From Collinsella sp. AF02-46-1 (GTDB lineage Bacteria; Actinomycetota; Coriobacteriia; Coriobacteriales; Coriobacteriaceae): a stretch of 40,836 nucleotides of DNA. Of the stretch, positions 17,300 to 23,708 are shown in pieces (position 1 is the stretch's first letter; each line of letters starts with the position of its first letter). The notes below the pieces were generated by a model. The model saw only the letters and a list, made by a program, of their open reading frames with translations. It had not been told where the DNA came from and made no database searches. A program made the position numbers and the translations under genes. The stretch spans positions 1 through 40,836 of the forward strand of contig NZ_QSBV01000020.1 in the NCBI RefSeq assembly GCF_003465825.1, written 5' to 3'.

Positions 17300-17366
17300 T
17301 CGAACCCACAATCCTTGCGGCGAGAGATTTTAAGTCTCCTGCGTATGCCAATTCCGCCACGCCCCC
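17282..17366 (-). tRNA. tRNA-Leu (anticodon TAA)
   Basis: The 85-base gene folds as a class II tRNA. The acceptor stem GGGGGCG pairs with CGCCCCT, the D arm is GGCGGAATTGGCATACGC-like, the anticodon arm is GGAGACTTAAAATCTCT with TAA as anticodon, a variable arm follows, and the T arm contains GGGTTCGAGTCCC. The CCA end is encoded. It reads the rare UUA codon in this GC-rich genome. Confidence 0.95.
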
Positions 17367-17397
17367 GTGAGACTAGAAGTCTAGCACAAGCCGTCCG

Positions 17398-18021
17398 TTA
17401 CGCGTTGACGGCCATCGAGTGTTGGCCCGACTTCTCGAGGAACTCTTGGAACTTGGCCTCGTCGCCCTTGTTTTGGTACTGCAGGGCCAGCAGGTACTCC
17501 AAGCGGCAGCGCTTGACCGGGTCGTCGCCGACATCCTCGAGCATGCGCTCCAGCTCGGGAATGTCGTTGTGACGCTTGAGGATCATCGTGTCGTACATCA
17601 GCTGGCACTCGTGCGCGACCGCCTCGGCCTGACCGCCCTCAAAGCCCTTGATTTCATGCAGCAGCTCCTTGGACTTTTTGCGGTCCTCCTGGCCAACGTA
17701 GTAGTTAAAGGCCTTGATCACCAGGTCGACGCGCTGCATCTTGGGCAGGTTGAGTCCCAGCAGCAGGTCGAACATCTCGCCGGCGCGCTCGTGGTCCTCG
17801 CGCAGCAGATAGGAGTTCAGACGCAGGTAGTCGCGGTTGTAGCGCGGGTACAGCATGCTGGTGAGTTTGCCGTCGAGCAAACGATCGAACTCGGCCCACT
17901 GTTTGGCGGCCATCAACTGTTGCAGGCGTTTAAACGTAGTGCGTTTTTTGACGCTAAAGAACACCGACACGGCGATACAGATGATAACGACGGCGGTCCA
18001 GAGTGTGCGGGAATCGGGCAT
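17398..18021 (-). CDS. Membrane-anchored TPR-like protein of unknown function
   Basis: The 207-residue protein begins with a short N-terminus and one membrane helix (LWTAVVIICIAVSVFFSV, about residues 7-24). A positively charged stretch and a run of paired helices follow that look like TPR or SEL1-type repeats, for example FDLLLGLNLPKMQRVDLVIKA and later YLLALQYQNKGDEAKFQEFL. It would sit with its helical domain in the cytoplasm as a scaffold; I recognise no enzymatic motif. AAGGATC lies upstream of ATG 18021. It is a single gene between tRNA-Leu and a divergent PTS gene, with a good -10 about 56 bases upstream. Confidence 0.7.
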   Translation of the reverse strand: MPDSRTLWTAVVIICIAVSVFFSVKKRTTFKRLQQLMAAKQWAEFDRLLDGKLTSMLYPRYNRDYLRLNSYLLREDHERAGEMFDLLLGLNLPKMQRVDLVIKAFNYYVGQEDRKKSKELLHEIKGFEGGQAEAVAHECQLMYDTMILKRHNDIPELERMLEDVGDDPVKRCRLEYLLALQYQNKGDEAKFQEFLEKSGQHSMAVNA

Positions 18022-18076
18022 GTTAGGATCCTTAGTCGCTCATAAAGCGAGCGGTATGACAACACGTACTAGATGT

Positions 18077-18082
18077 ATTATA
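18077..18082 (-). promoter_or_regulatory. -10 element (TATAAT) for the TPR-like gene
   Basis: A perfect TATAAT on the minus strand lies 56 bases upstream of the start codon at 18021. The -35 region at the right distance (TGCCAG) is poor, so the strength is uncertain. Confidence 0.45.
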
Positions 18083-18184
18083 CGCAGCGCACAAGCAAAC
18101 TGGCATAAAAGCTCATCGAGGCTGAGTGCCATCGCTCGCTGCGGTACACTTACCTAAAGTAAACCATGAAGGGAGACATTACCT

Positions 18185-18472
18185 ATGAAGAAGATCGTTT
18201 TGGCTTGCGGTGCTGGCGCTGCTACTTCCACGCTCGTTGCCCAGAAGGTCGCCACCATGCTCGACGCCAACGGTTATGCCGGCAAGTATGAGATCGTGCA
18301 GTGCGCCATCTCCGAGGCCAAGGACGCTTGCGACGAGGGCGCCGACCTGCTGATCGCCACCACCGTTGCTCCCGAGGGCCTCACCTGCCCGTACGTGAGC
18401 GGCGTGCCCTTCATGACCGGCATGAACCGCGTCGCTGCCGAGAAGGCCGTCCTCGACGTCATGGCTCAGTAG
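18185..18472 (+). CDS. PTS sugar transporter subunit IIB, galactitol type
   Basis: PTS IIB proteins receive phosphate from IIA on a cysteine and pass it to the sugar in the IIC channel. This 95-residue protein starts KKIVLACGAGAATSTLVAQKV; the Cys at position 8 in the P-loop-like ACGAGAATST is the phosphorylation site of the galactitol (GatB) family. No IIA or IIC gene is nearby, so it either serves a transporter encoded elsewhere or has a regulatory role. GGGAGACATT precedes the ATG. The VOC gene follows after 11 bases, implying co-transcription. Confidence 0.87.
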   Translation: MKKIVLACGAGAATSTLVAQKVATMLDANGYAGKYEIVQCAISEAKDACDEGADLLIATTVAPEGLTCPYVSGVPFMTGMNRVAAEKAVLDVMAQ

Positions 18473-18483
18473 GCGCTGACTGT

Positions 18484-18858
18484 ATGAGTGAGCAGAACGC
18501 CAATCCGGTCGAGCTCTTTGGCATGCGCGTTGCCCATGTGGGCATTAACGCCACCGACCCGGCAGATGCCCTGGAGATTGCGGAGCTGTTCTCGACGATG
18601 ATGGGCCTGCCCGTTATCGAGACCCCGGTTTCGTACTTTAACGATTCGCTGATCGAGGTCATGAAGCAGAACGGTCGTGGCACCAAGGGCCACATCGGCT
18701 TTGCCGTCAACGACATCGATGCGGCCGAGAAGTGGTTTGCCGAGCGCGGGCTCGAGGTCAACGAGGAGTCGCGCGTGCTGCTGCCCGACGGCGGCACCAA
18801 GCTCGTGTACTTTAAGCGCGAGTTCGCCGGCTTCGCCGTGCACCTGTGCCGCGAGTAG
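18484..18858 (+). CDS. VOC/glyoxalase-fold protein related to the KDPG-aldolase accessory domain
   Basis: The 124-residue protein has one betaalphabetabetabeta-type VOC unit pair: FGMRVAHVGINATDPADALEI, then IEVMKQNGRGTKGHIGFAVNDIDAAEKWF, and KLVYFKREFAGFAVHLCRE. The second half resembles the C-terminal extension on some Firmicutes 2-keto-3-deoxy-phosphogluconate aldolases, which carry IEVMK, GTxGHIA and GGFAIHL-like motifs. Here the domain stands alone, beside an orphan PTS IIB, so a role in sugar-acid metabolism is plausible but unproven. ATG 18484 is 11 bases after the IIB stop. A terminator follows. Confidence 0.72.
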   Translation: MSEQNANPVELFGMRVAHVGINATDPADALEIAELFSTMMGLPVIETPVSYFNDSLIEVMKQNGRGTKGHIGFAVNDIDAAEKWFAERGLEVNEESRVLLPDGGTKLVYFKREFAGFAVHLCRE

Positions 18859-18882
18859 CGCACAGGCTGCTATAGCTAGCAA

Positions 18883-18919
18883 AAAGGGATAGGGCCGCAT
18901 GGCCTTATCCCTTTATTTA
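18883..18919. terminator. Bidirectional terminator between VOC and histidine kinase genes
   Basis: AAAGGGATAGGGCC (18883-18896) pairs with GGCCTTATCCCTTT (18901-18914) with one wobble and a GCAT loop. ATTTAT follows on the plus strand and TTTTTGC on the minus strand, so it can serve both convergent genes. Confidence 0.85.
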
Positions 18920-18933
18920 TGCCGAGGGGCTTT

Positions 18934-20229
18934 CTATCGTGGCAGGCGAATCGTAAAGCGGCTGCCGACGCCCTCGACTGAGGTCACGCCAATGACACCA
19001 CCATGGCTATCGACGATCCACTTGGCAATGGCAAGCCCCAGACCCGAGCCCTGCGCGCCGGCATCGCGTGCGTTGTCGGCGCGGTAGAACCGTTCAAACG
19101 CGTGAGCTGCGGATTCCTGGTTCATGCCGATACCCTCGTCCTCAACGGCTATGTCGATCGTGCCCATGCCCGCATCGGTCGTTATGCCAAATGTGACGGT
19201 CGTTCCCGCGTTCGAATACTTGGCGGCGTTCTGCACGATCACGCGCAGAGCCTGCTTCACGAGCGCCACGTCGACAGATGCGTCGCAGCGCGGGTCGTTG
19301 GCAAGCGTGGTGTCGTACGCCAGCCGATACGTGTGCTCGGTATCGATCATCTGCGATTCCTCGCATACCTCGCCGACCAGTGCGGCCAGGTTGGTATGCG
19401 CACGCCGCAGGACCGTGCGCCCGGCATCGCCGCGCGCCAAAAACAGCAGCTGCTCCACGAGCTCCTGCATATGCTCGCTTTCGGCCTTGAGGGACGCGAT
19501 GGATTCCGCCAGCACGTCCGGGTCATCTTTGCCCCAGCGGTCGAGCATGTTTACGTAACCCTGAATCACCGCGATGGGCGTTCGTAGCTCGTGGCTTGCA
19601 TCGTTGACAAAGCGCATCTGCTGCAGCTTTGCCTCTTGCATCTGGCGCAGCAGGCGGTTGAGCGCGACCTCGATGCTCGCCAGGTCGGCGTCGCCGGTGG
19701 TGACGCTCGGCGAGTCGACGCTTGCGCGCTCGATGGCCTGCTCCAGCGTTTCCATCTTGCCGCCGGAGAGCTGCATACGGCTGAGCTCGTCTACGCGCAG
19801 GGCCAGGTCGTTGAGCGGTGCCATGGTGCGGCGCACGCGGCGGGCGCCGCCGAGCATGTTGAGCACGCTGATGACCTGCCCACCTGCAACGACAAGATAG
19901 AGGGGCCACAGCGCGATGAGGTCCTGCGCGAGGGGGAAGGTCTTGGTGGTGCGCGCAAGCTCGACGGTATAGGTGAGCGTGGCGGGGTCCCAGCCGTGCG
20001 CGGGCGTCAGCGACATGCCGTGGACGGCGGCACCGGGGATCCATCCCGCGGTAAACGCGCCGTCGGGCAGCGTTTGGTTATAGCCATAGATGAGGATCGC
20101 CGCCGCAGCAACCAGCAGCCACAGGTCGAGCCAGATGTAGCTCGCCAGGCGGCGCCACATGTAGCTCCAGTTGATGGCACGGGCGATGGAGGTGACGCGC
20201 TTGGTCTCGGCGTTACGCGCGGCAGACAT
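18934..20229 (-). CDS. Sensor histidine kinase of a two-component system
   Basis: The 431-residue kinase has two membrane helices (about 28-50 and 105-127) around a short extracytoplasmic loop of about 55 residues, then a linker like HAMP, and the catalytic core. The phosphorylated His213 is in FVNDASHELRTPIAVIQGY. The ATP-binding domain shows N box VKQALRVIVQNAAKYS, G1 VEDEGIGM, F box HAFERFYRADN and G2 GSGLGLAIAK. I place the start at ATG 20229, overlapping the regulator gene's end by 17 bases; the open frame further upstream only shadows it. The signal sensed is unknown. It is the last gene of a three-gene operon. Confidence 0.9.
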   Translation of the reverse strand: MSAARNAETKRVTSIARAINWSYMWRRLASYIWLDLWLLVAAAAILIYGYNQTLPDGAFTAGWIPGAAVHGMSLTPAHGWDPATLTYTVELARTTKTFPLAQDLIALWPLYLVVAGGQVISVLNMLGGARRVRRTMAPLNDLALRVDELSRMQLSGGKMETLEQAIERASVDSPSVTTGDADLASIEVALNRLLRQMQEAKLQQMRFVNDASHELRTPIAVIQGYVNMLDRWGKDDPDVLAESIASLKAESEHMQELVEQLLFLARGDAGRTVLRRAHTNLAALVGEVCEESQMIDTEHTYRLAYDTTLANDPRCDASVDVALVKQALRVIVQNAAKYSNAGTTVTFGITTDAGMGTIDIAVEDEGIGMNQESAAHAFERFYRADNARDAGAQGSGLGLAIAKWIVDSHGGVIGVTSVEGVGSRFTIRLPR

Positions 20230-20998
20230 AGCCCACCCCGCGCACGGTTTGGATGATGCGGGCACCGCCGGCGTCTTCGATCTTGGCGCGCAGGTGCGCG
20301 ATGTGCACGTCGACGTTGTTGGTGTCGCCCACGTATTCGTAGCCCAGCGCCTCGTGCGCGATGCGCTCGCGCGTGAGTACGGTTTCGGCATGCGTCATAA
20401 GCAGGGCGAGGACGTCGAACTCGCGGGCCGTGAGCGCGATGGGCGAGCCGCCGACCGTGACTTCGCGGCGGTCGGGATCGAGCGCGACCGAACCCACGGT
20501 GAGCGCGGCGGGGGAGGGCGCGGCAGCGGTCTGGGCCGTGTCGGTTGCCGGGGACATTGTGGCGATACCGGCGGCCGTGCCGCTCGCTACGCCAGCCCCG
20601 GCGCTGGCGCCGCCAACGCCCGAAGCCGCTCGCACGGCTTCCGAGCGCTTCAGTGCCACGCGGATCCGTGCGAACAGCTCCTCAATCGCAAATGGCTTGG
20701 TCAGGTAATCGTCGGCGCCGGCATCGAGCCCGGCCACTTTGTCCATCACGGCATCGCGCGCGGTGACCATAATCACCGGCACATCCTTGTGCTTGCGGAC
20801 ACGCCGCAAGACCTCCATGCCGTTGAGCTGCGGCAACAGCACGTCGAGCAGAATCAGATCGTAGTCGCGCTCCAGCGCCAGGTCCACGGCAGTGCGGCCA
20901 TCGGCGGCGTGTTCCACCTGGTAGCCCTCGTGCTCCAGCTCGAGCGTCACAAAGCGGGCGATTTTCTCCTCGTCCTCTACGATCAGGATCCGTGCCAT
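20213..20998 (-). CDS. OmpR-family response regulator with a long Ala/Gly-rich linker
   Basis: The receiver domain starts ARILIVEDEEKIARFV, has the phospho-acceptor Asp52 in LILLDVLLP, the switch Thr in VTARD, and Lys101 in YLTKPF. The C-terminal winged helix reads ALTAREFDVLALLMTH, NNVDVHIAHLRAKI and IQTVRGVGYV. Between the domains, about residues 119-166, lies a linker of mostly Ala, Gly, Ser and Thr that is far longer than the usual 10-20 residues. It overlaps the kinase gene and lies 18 bases downstream of the DUF4342 gene. Targets probably include its own promoter. Confidence 0.92.
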   Translation of the reverse strand: MARILIVEDEEKIARFVTLELEHEGYQVEHAADGRTAVDLALERDYDLILLDVLLPQLNGMEVLRRVRKHKDVPVIMVTARDAVMDKVAGLDAGADDYLTKPFAIEELFARIRVALKRSEAVRAASGVGGASAGAGVASGTAAGIATMSPATDTAQTAAAPSPAALTVGSVALDPDRREVTVGGSPIALTAREFDVLALLMTHAETVLTRERIAHEALGYEYVGDTNNVDVHIAHLRAKIEDAGGARIIQTVRGVGYVCRA

Positions 20999-21016
20999 GC
21001 GTGCCCCCGTCTGCGA

Positions 21017-21559
21017 TTACTTGTCGTCGTTGAGATTTTGCTTGATGTCGTCCGCGGCGTTAGCAGCGCTATCCATAAGGTTGTTGATGCTGCCGGGCAC
21101 GTCGCCGTCGCTGTCGATGCGGTAGCGCATGCCAAAGAACAGGCCAATCAGCATCAGCCATATCGTGGCGCCCCAGGCAAACAGCGCGACGATGGGGATC
21201 AGGATGGGGATGTTGAGGATGATCGCATCGCGGCGCGTGGCGATAAACTTGGTGTCCAGACTCAGGCGGAAGAGCTTTTTGAGGTACTCCCACACGCTGT
21301 CCATCTTCTTGGAGAAGTCGGTCTTTTCGCTCGACTTTTCGTAGGCTGCCTGCGCGGCGACCATCTCGGCAGAGGGCTCATCGACTGGCGCGGACTCGGT
21401 GGCGGCATGCGCCGACGTGGTCTGGGTCTTGCCCTGCGACTCGAGCCAAATGATGGCATCCAAAACGTTGCCGTCGGCAGCGTCGAGCGCGGCCTTGGCA
21501 TCGGTGTAGCTCACGTTGCACTTGGTGCGGATGGTTTCAACTTTTTCGAGGTCGTCCAT
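21017..21559 (-). CDS. DUF4342 protein with N-terminal UBA-like domain
   Basis: The N-terminus, VETIRTKCNVSYTDAKAALDAADGNVLDAIIWLESQGK, is a UBA/TS-N-like three-helix fold typical of DUF4342. A low-complexity linker and a cytoplasmic helix follow, then a DUF4342 core with a hydrophobic stretch (NIPILIPIVALFAWGATIWLMLIGLFFGM) that makes one or two membrane spans, ending with an acidic tail. The 180-residue protein is first in the operon with the response regulator and kinase; similar arrangements occur in Gram-positive bacteria and suggest envelope stress sensing. That role is inference. GAAAGGACAGG precedes ATG 21559. Confidence 0.82.
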   Translation of the reverse strand: MDDLEKVETIRTKCNVSYTDAKAALDAADGNVLDAIIWLESQGKTQTTSAHAATESAPVDEPSAEMVAAQAAYEKSSEKTDFSKKMDSVWEYLKKLFRLSLDTKFIATRRDAIILNIPILIPIVALFAWGATIWLMLIGLFFGMRYRIDSDGDVPGSINNLMDSAANAADDIKQNLNDDK

Positions 21560-21672
21560 GACCTGTCCTTTCGTTCGATGGGCGCGACGCCGGGCAATTT
21601 GCTCGGGCGCGAGCGTTGCGTTCGGCGGTTTGCGTTGCGCCGCCCCGCCCTTGGTCGAACTCTATAGTGCAG

Positions 21673-21700
21673 GTTATAGATTAAGCGATTCTTGAGCCAA
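21673..21700 (-). promoter_or_regulatory. Promoter of the DUF4342 / response regulator / kinase operon
   Basis: On the minus strand, -35 TTGGCT and -10 TATAAC are separated by 16 bases, about 115 bases upstream of the DUF4342 start. TTAATC occurs twice as a direct repeat around the -35, which could be a binding site for the response regulator. The long leader between promoter and gene is GC-rich. Confidence 0.5.
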
Positions 21701-21810
21701 GATTAATGTTGGATGAGTTTTTGGGTGGTGCGGAGGCGGGCAGGGGCAGAAAAGGCAGGTTTTGCGTGGCGTGAAGGAGGGGCGGTCTGATCTTTGGGAT
21801 AGCTGATAGC

Positions 21811-21990
21811 GAGGTCTAATACTTTTCCGAGAAGTGAATGAGTGAAAACGGACCCCCGAAGCATCGACACTTTAGAGGTGCCGCTTCCTGCGGTTTCAAT
21901 GCTGAAATCCCACGATTTTGCCGCCGAAAAATGCGGATGTTTCAGGGGTCCAAAAACAGCCGTTCACTTCGCGGAAAAGTATTAGACCTC
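21811..21990. mobile_element. 180-bp MITE-like element with 28-bp terminal inverted repeats
   Basis: The ends are GAGGTCTAATACTTTTCCG (21811-21829) and its complement ending at 21990; over 28 bases the two ends differ at one position. Similarity continues inward with gaps (GGACCCC and GAARCATC in both arms), and the centre is GC-rich and partly self-complementary. ATAGC flanks both sides (21806-21810 and 21992-21996) and may be a target duplication. No ORF is present. It is a non-autonomous element, likely moved by a transposase elsewhere, and sits directly upstream of the AbiE locus. Confidence 0.85.
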
Positions 21991-22075
21991 AATAGCGGGG
22001 GATGGGGTGCCGGTGCAAAACGGCGTCAGAAATGGGGTAAACAAGGCAAACGGATCTAATGGATCAAAAATCACG

Positions 22076-22103
22076 TTGCAAAAGTATGAAAATATCCTAC
22101 AAT
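22076..22103 (+). promoter_or_regulatory. Promoter of the abiE operon
   Basis: TTGCAA (22076-22081) and TACAAT (22098-22103) are separated by 16 bases. The -10 ends six bases before ATG 22110, so transcription should begin at or next to the start codon and the mRNA would be leaderless. AbiEi-type antitoxins are known to repress their own promoters. Confidence 0.7.
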
Positions 22104-22109
22104 TGCAGC

Positions 22110-22733
22110 ATGAAGTACTTTAGCAACATAGCGGCGATAAGCGAGCTTTCCGAGAGCGAGGGCGTGTTCACCACAGCCCAGGCGGCTCGCATGGACATCT
22201 CTCGAGATGCGCTGGCGCACTCATGCCGCGCAGGGCGTCTTGAACGGATATGCCACGGCGCCTACCGGATGTCTGGAACGCAGCGCCGAGACACCGACGA
22301 ACTCAACGCCTTTTGGAAGCTCACCAATCCCTCCCTTTGCGCGTGGGAGAGAAAACGTCAGTGGGATGGCATCGCCGTGAGCGGTACGACAGCGGCGAAC
22401 CTGCAGCAAATGGGCGATTTCTATCTGTCCCCCTACAGGATGACCGCGCCCATGCGTATCAATACAAGAAACGAATCCCTTTCTTTTGTAAAGCGCGAGA
22501 TTGCTGAGCGGGACATCGTTTGGCTCGACGGCCTGCCGGTAACTAAACCCGAGCGCACGCTTGTCGATCTTTGCCTCGATTGCGAGGATCCCTCATTAAT
22601 TATCGATGCCTATCACGACGCGCTTGGACGTGGACTCGATATACAACGGCTGAAGGATCTTGTAGAGGAGAACTCTAAAACCGCCAAACGACGCGAGCTG
22701 ATGGCGCCTTTGCTGATGGTACTGAACGGGTAA
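22110..22733 (+). CDS. AbiEi-family antitoxin (type IV toxin-antitoxin system)
   Basis: AbiEi proteins antagonise the AbiEii nucleotidyltransferase and repress their operon. The 207-residue protein has the N-terminal winged helix, EGVFTTAQAARMDISRDALAHSCRAGRLERICHGAYRM, and a C-terminal domain including GLPVTKPERTLVDLC and LDIQRLKDLV, in the family order. The frame is open upstream with ATGs at 22059 and 22086, but the promoter covers these and supports ATG 22110. No ribosome binding site is needed in a leaderless mRNA. The toxin gene follows after 15 bases. Base composition is lower in GC than neighbours. Confidence 0.85.
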   Translation: MKYFSNIAAISELSESEGVFTTAQAARMDISRDALAHSCRAGRLERICHGAYRMSGTQRRDTDELNAFWKLTNPSLCAWERKRQWDGIAVSGTTAANLQQMGDFYLSPYRMTAPMRINTRNESLSFVKREIAERDIVWLDGLPVTKPERTLVDLCLDCEDPSLIIDAYHDALGRGLDIQRLKDLVEENSKTAKRRELMAPLLMVLNG

Positions 22734-22748
22734 TGCGAAACGGAGGAC

Positions 22749-23639
22749 ATGGTGAAGTACAAAACGCCTGCCGCATTGGAGATGGCTGTTAGGAATGCCG
22801 CAAGAGAATCACCAATGGATACTAATCGGGCAATCGTCGGTTTCTACTTTCATCGCTTCCTATGTCGCGTTTTTTCAGAAGATGACGGCAGCTTTGTGCT
22901 CAAGGGCGGTCAAAGCGTCCTGGCGCGAACACTCGATGCACGTGTCACAAGAGATATTGACTTGGTTGCTCAAGAGGAGAGTCTCGAAGAGGCTATTGTC
23001 GATCTGGTGCAGGCTGCTTCGATTGATCTGGAGGATTTCGTTTCGTTCGTCTTTGATCGTGCAGAGCAAATCAAAGAAGAAGATGAGTATCGGTGCGGTG
23101 CGAAGGTGTGGTTCACCCCCTTTATGGGAACCAAGAAGCTACAGCCAATTTCAATTGACTTGGTAATTGATGAAGTGCGGGGACTTGAGCCTGAGGTTCT
23201 TGCGCCGATCGATCGTCTGAATATCGAGGGGCTCCCAGTCTGCGACTATCGAGTATGCCGAGTGGAGAGTGCCCTTGCAGATAAATTGCTCGCAATGATA
23301 GAGATGCATGAGGGCCGTGCTTCATCGCGAATCAAGGATATAGTCGACATCTTGGTGTACGCGAAAACTTGCTTCGTCGATGGGGCTACGCTTGTCGAGA
23401 GGGTCGAGAAAGAAGCGTCTGCCCGCAAAGTGGCAATGCCGGAAGAGTTCGTGGCGCCTCTCTGGTGGAAACAAAATGGTTCTGCACAGTACGTAAAGAT
23501 GGCGAGGCAGGCGGGGGTACTTGATCTCGCGGGGAACATTGCTGGGGCAGAAGAGGTCGTCAATCGGTTGTATACACCGTGCTTTAATCATTCGGCGAAT
23601 GTGTGCAAATGGAATCCTCAGACCACGGGATGGGAATAG
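22749..23639 (+). CDS. AbiEii/AbiGii-family nucleotidyltransferase toxin
   Basis: AbiEii toxins are nucleotidyltransferase-fold proteins; characterised relatives add nucleotides to tRNA or bind GTP and arrest growth, aborting phage infection. The active-site motif reads FVLKGGQSVLARTLDARVTRDIDLV, with G-G and D-x-D residues. A third acidic residue lies in PISIDLVI, and the C-terminal motif includes LADKLLAMIE and RIKDIVDILVYA. The length of 296 residues is normal. GGAGGAC precedes ATG 22749, 15 bases after the antitoxin stop. The pair appears intact. Confidence 0.88.
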   Translation: MVKYKTPAALEMAVRNAARESPMDTNRAIVGFYFHRFLCRVFSEDDGSFVLKGGQSVLARTLDARVTRDIDLVAQEESLEEAIVDLVQAASIDLEDFVSFVFDRAEQIKEEDEYRCGAKVWFTPFMGTKKLQPISIDLVIDEVRGLEPEVLAPIDRLNIEGLPVCDYRVCRVESALADKLLAMIEMHEGRASSRIKDIVDILVYAKTCFVDGATLVERVEKEASARKVAMPEEFVAPLWWKQNGSAQYVKMARQAGVLDLAGNIAGAEEVVNRLYTPCFNHSANVCKWNPQTTGWE

Positions 23640-23648
23640 GCTAGATAG

Positions 23649-23687
23649 TTAAGCCGGCGGCAGAATTAGTTCCTGTCGCCGGCTTAA
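23649..23687. terminator. Hairpin between abiEii and the convergent HsdM/S-like gene
   Basis: TTAAGCCGGCGGCAG (23649-23663) pairs with CTGTCGCCGGCTTAA (23673-23687) with one wobble and a 9-base loop. No T-run follows either side, but its position 9 bases past a stop between convergent genes suggests a bidirectional terminator. Confidence 0.65.
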
Positions 23688-23708
23688 GACGTTTCTACTG
23701 CCTATGCG

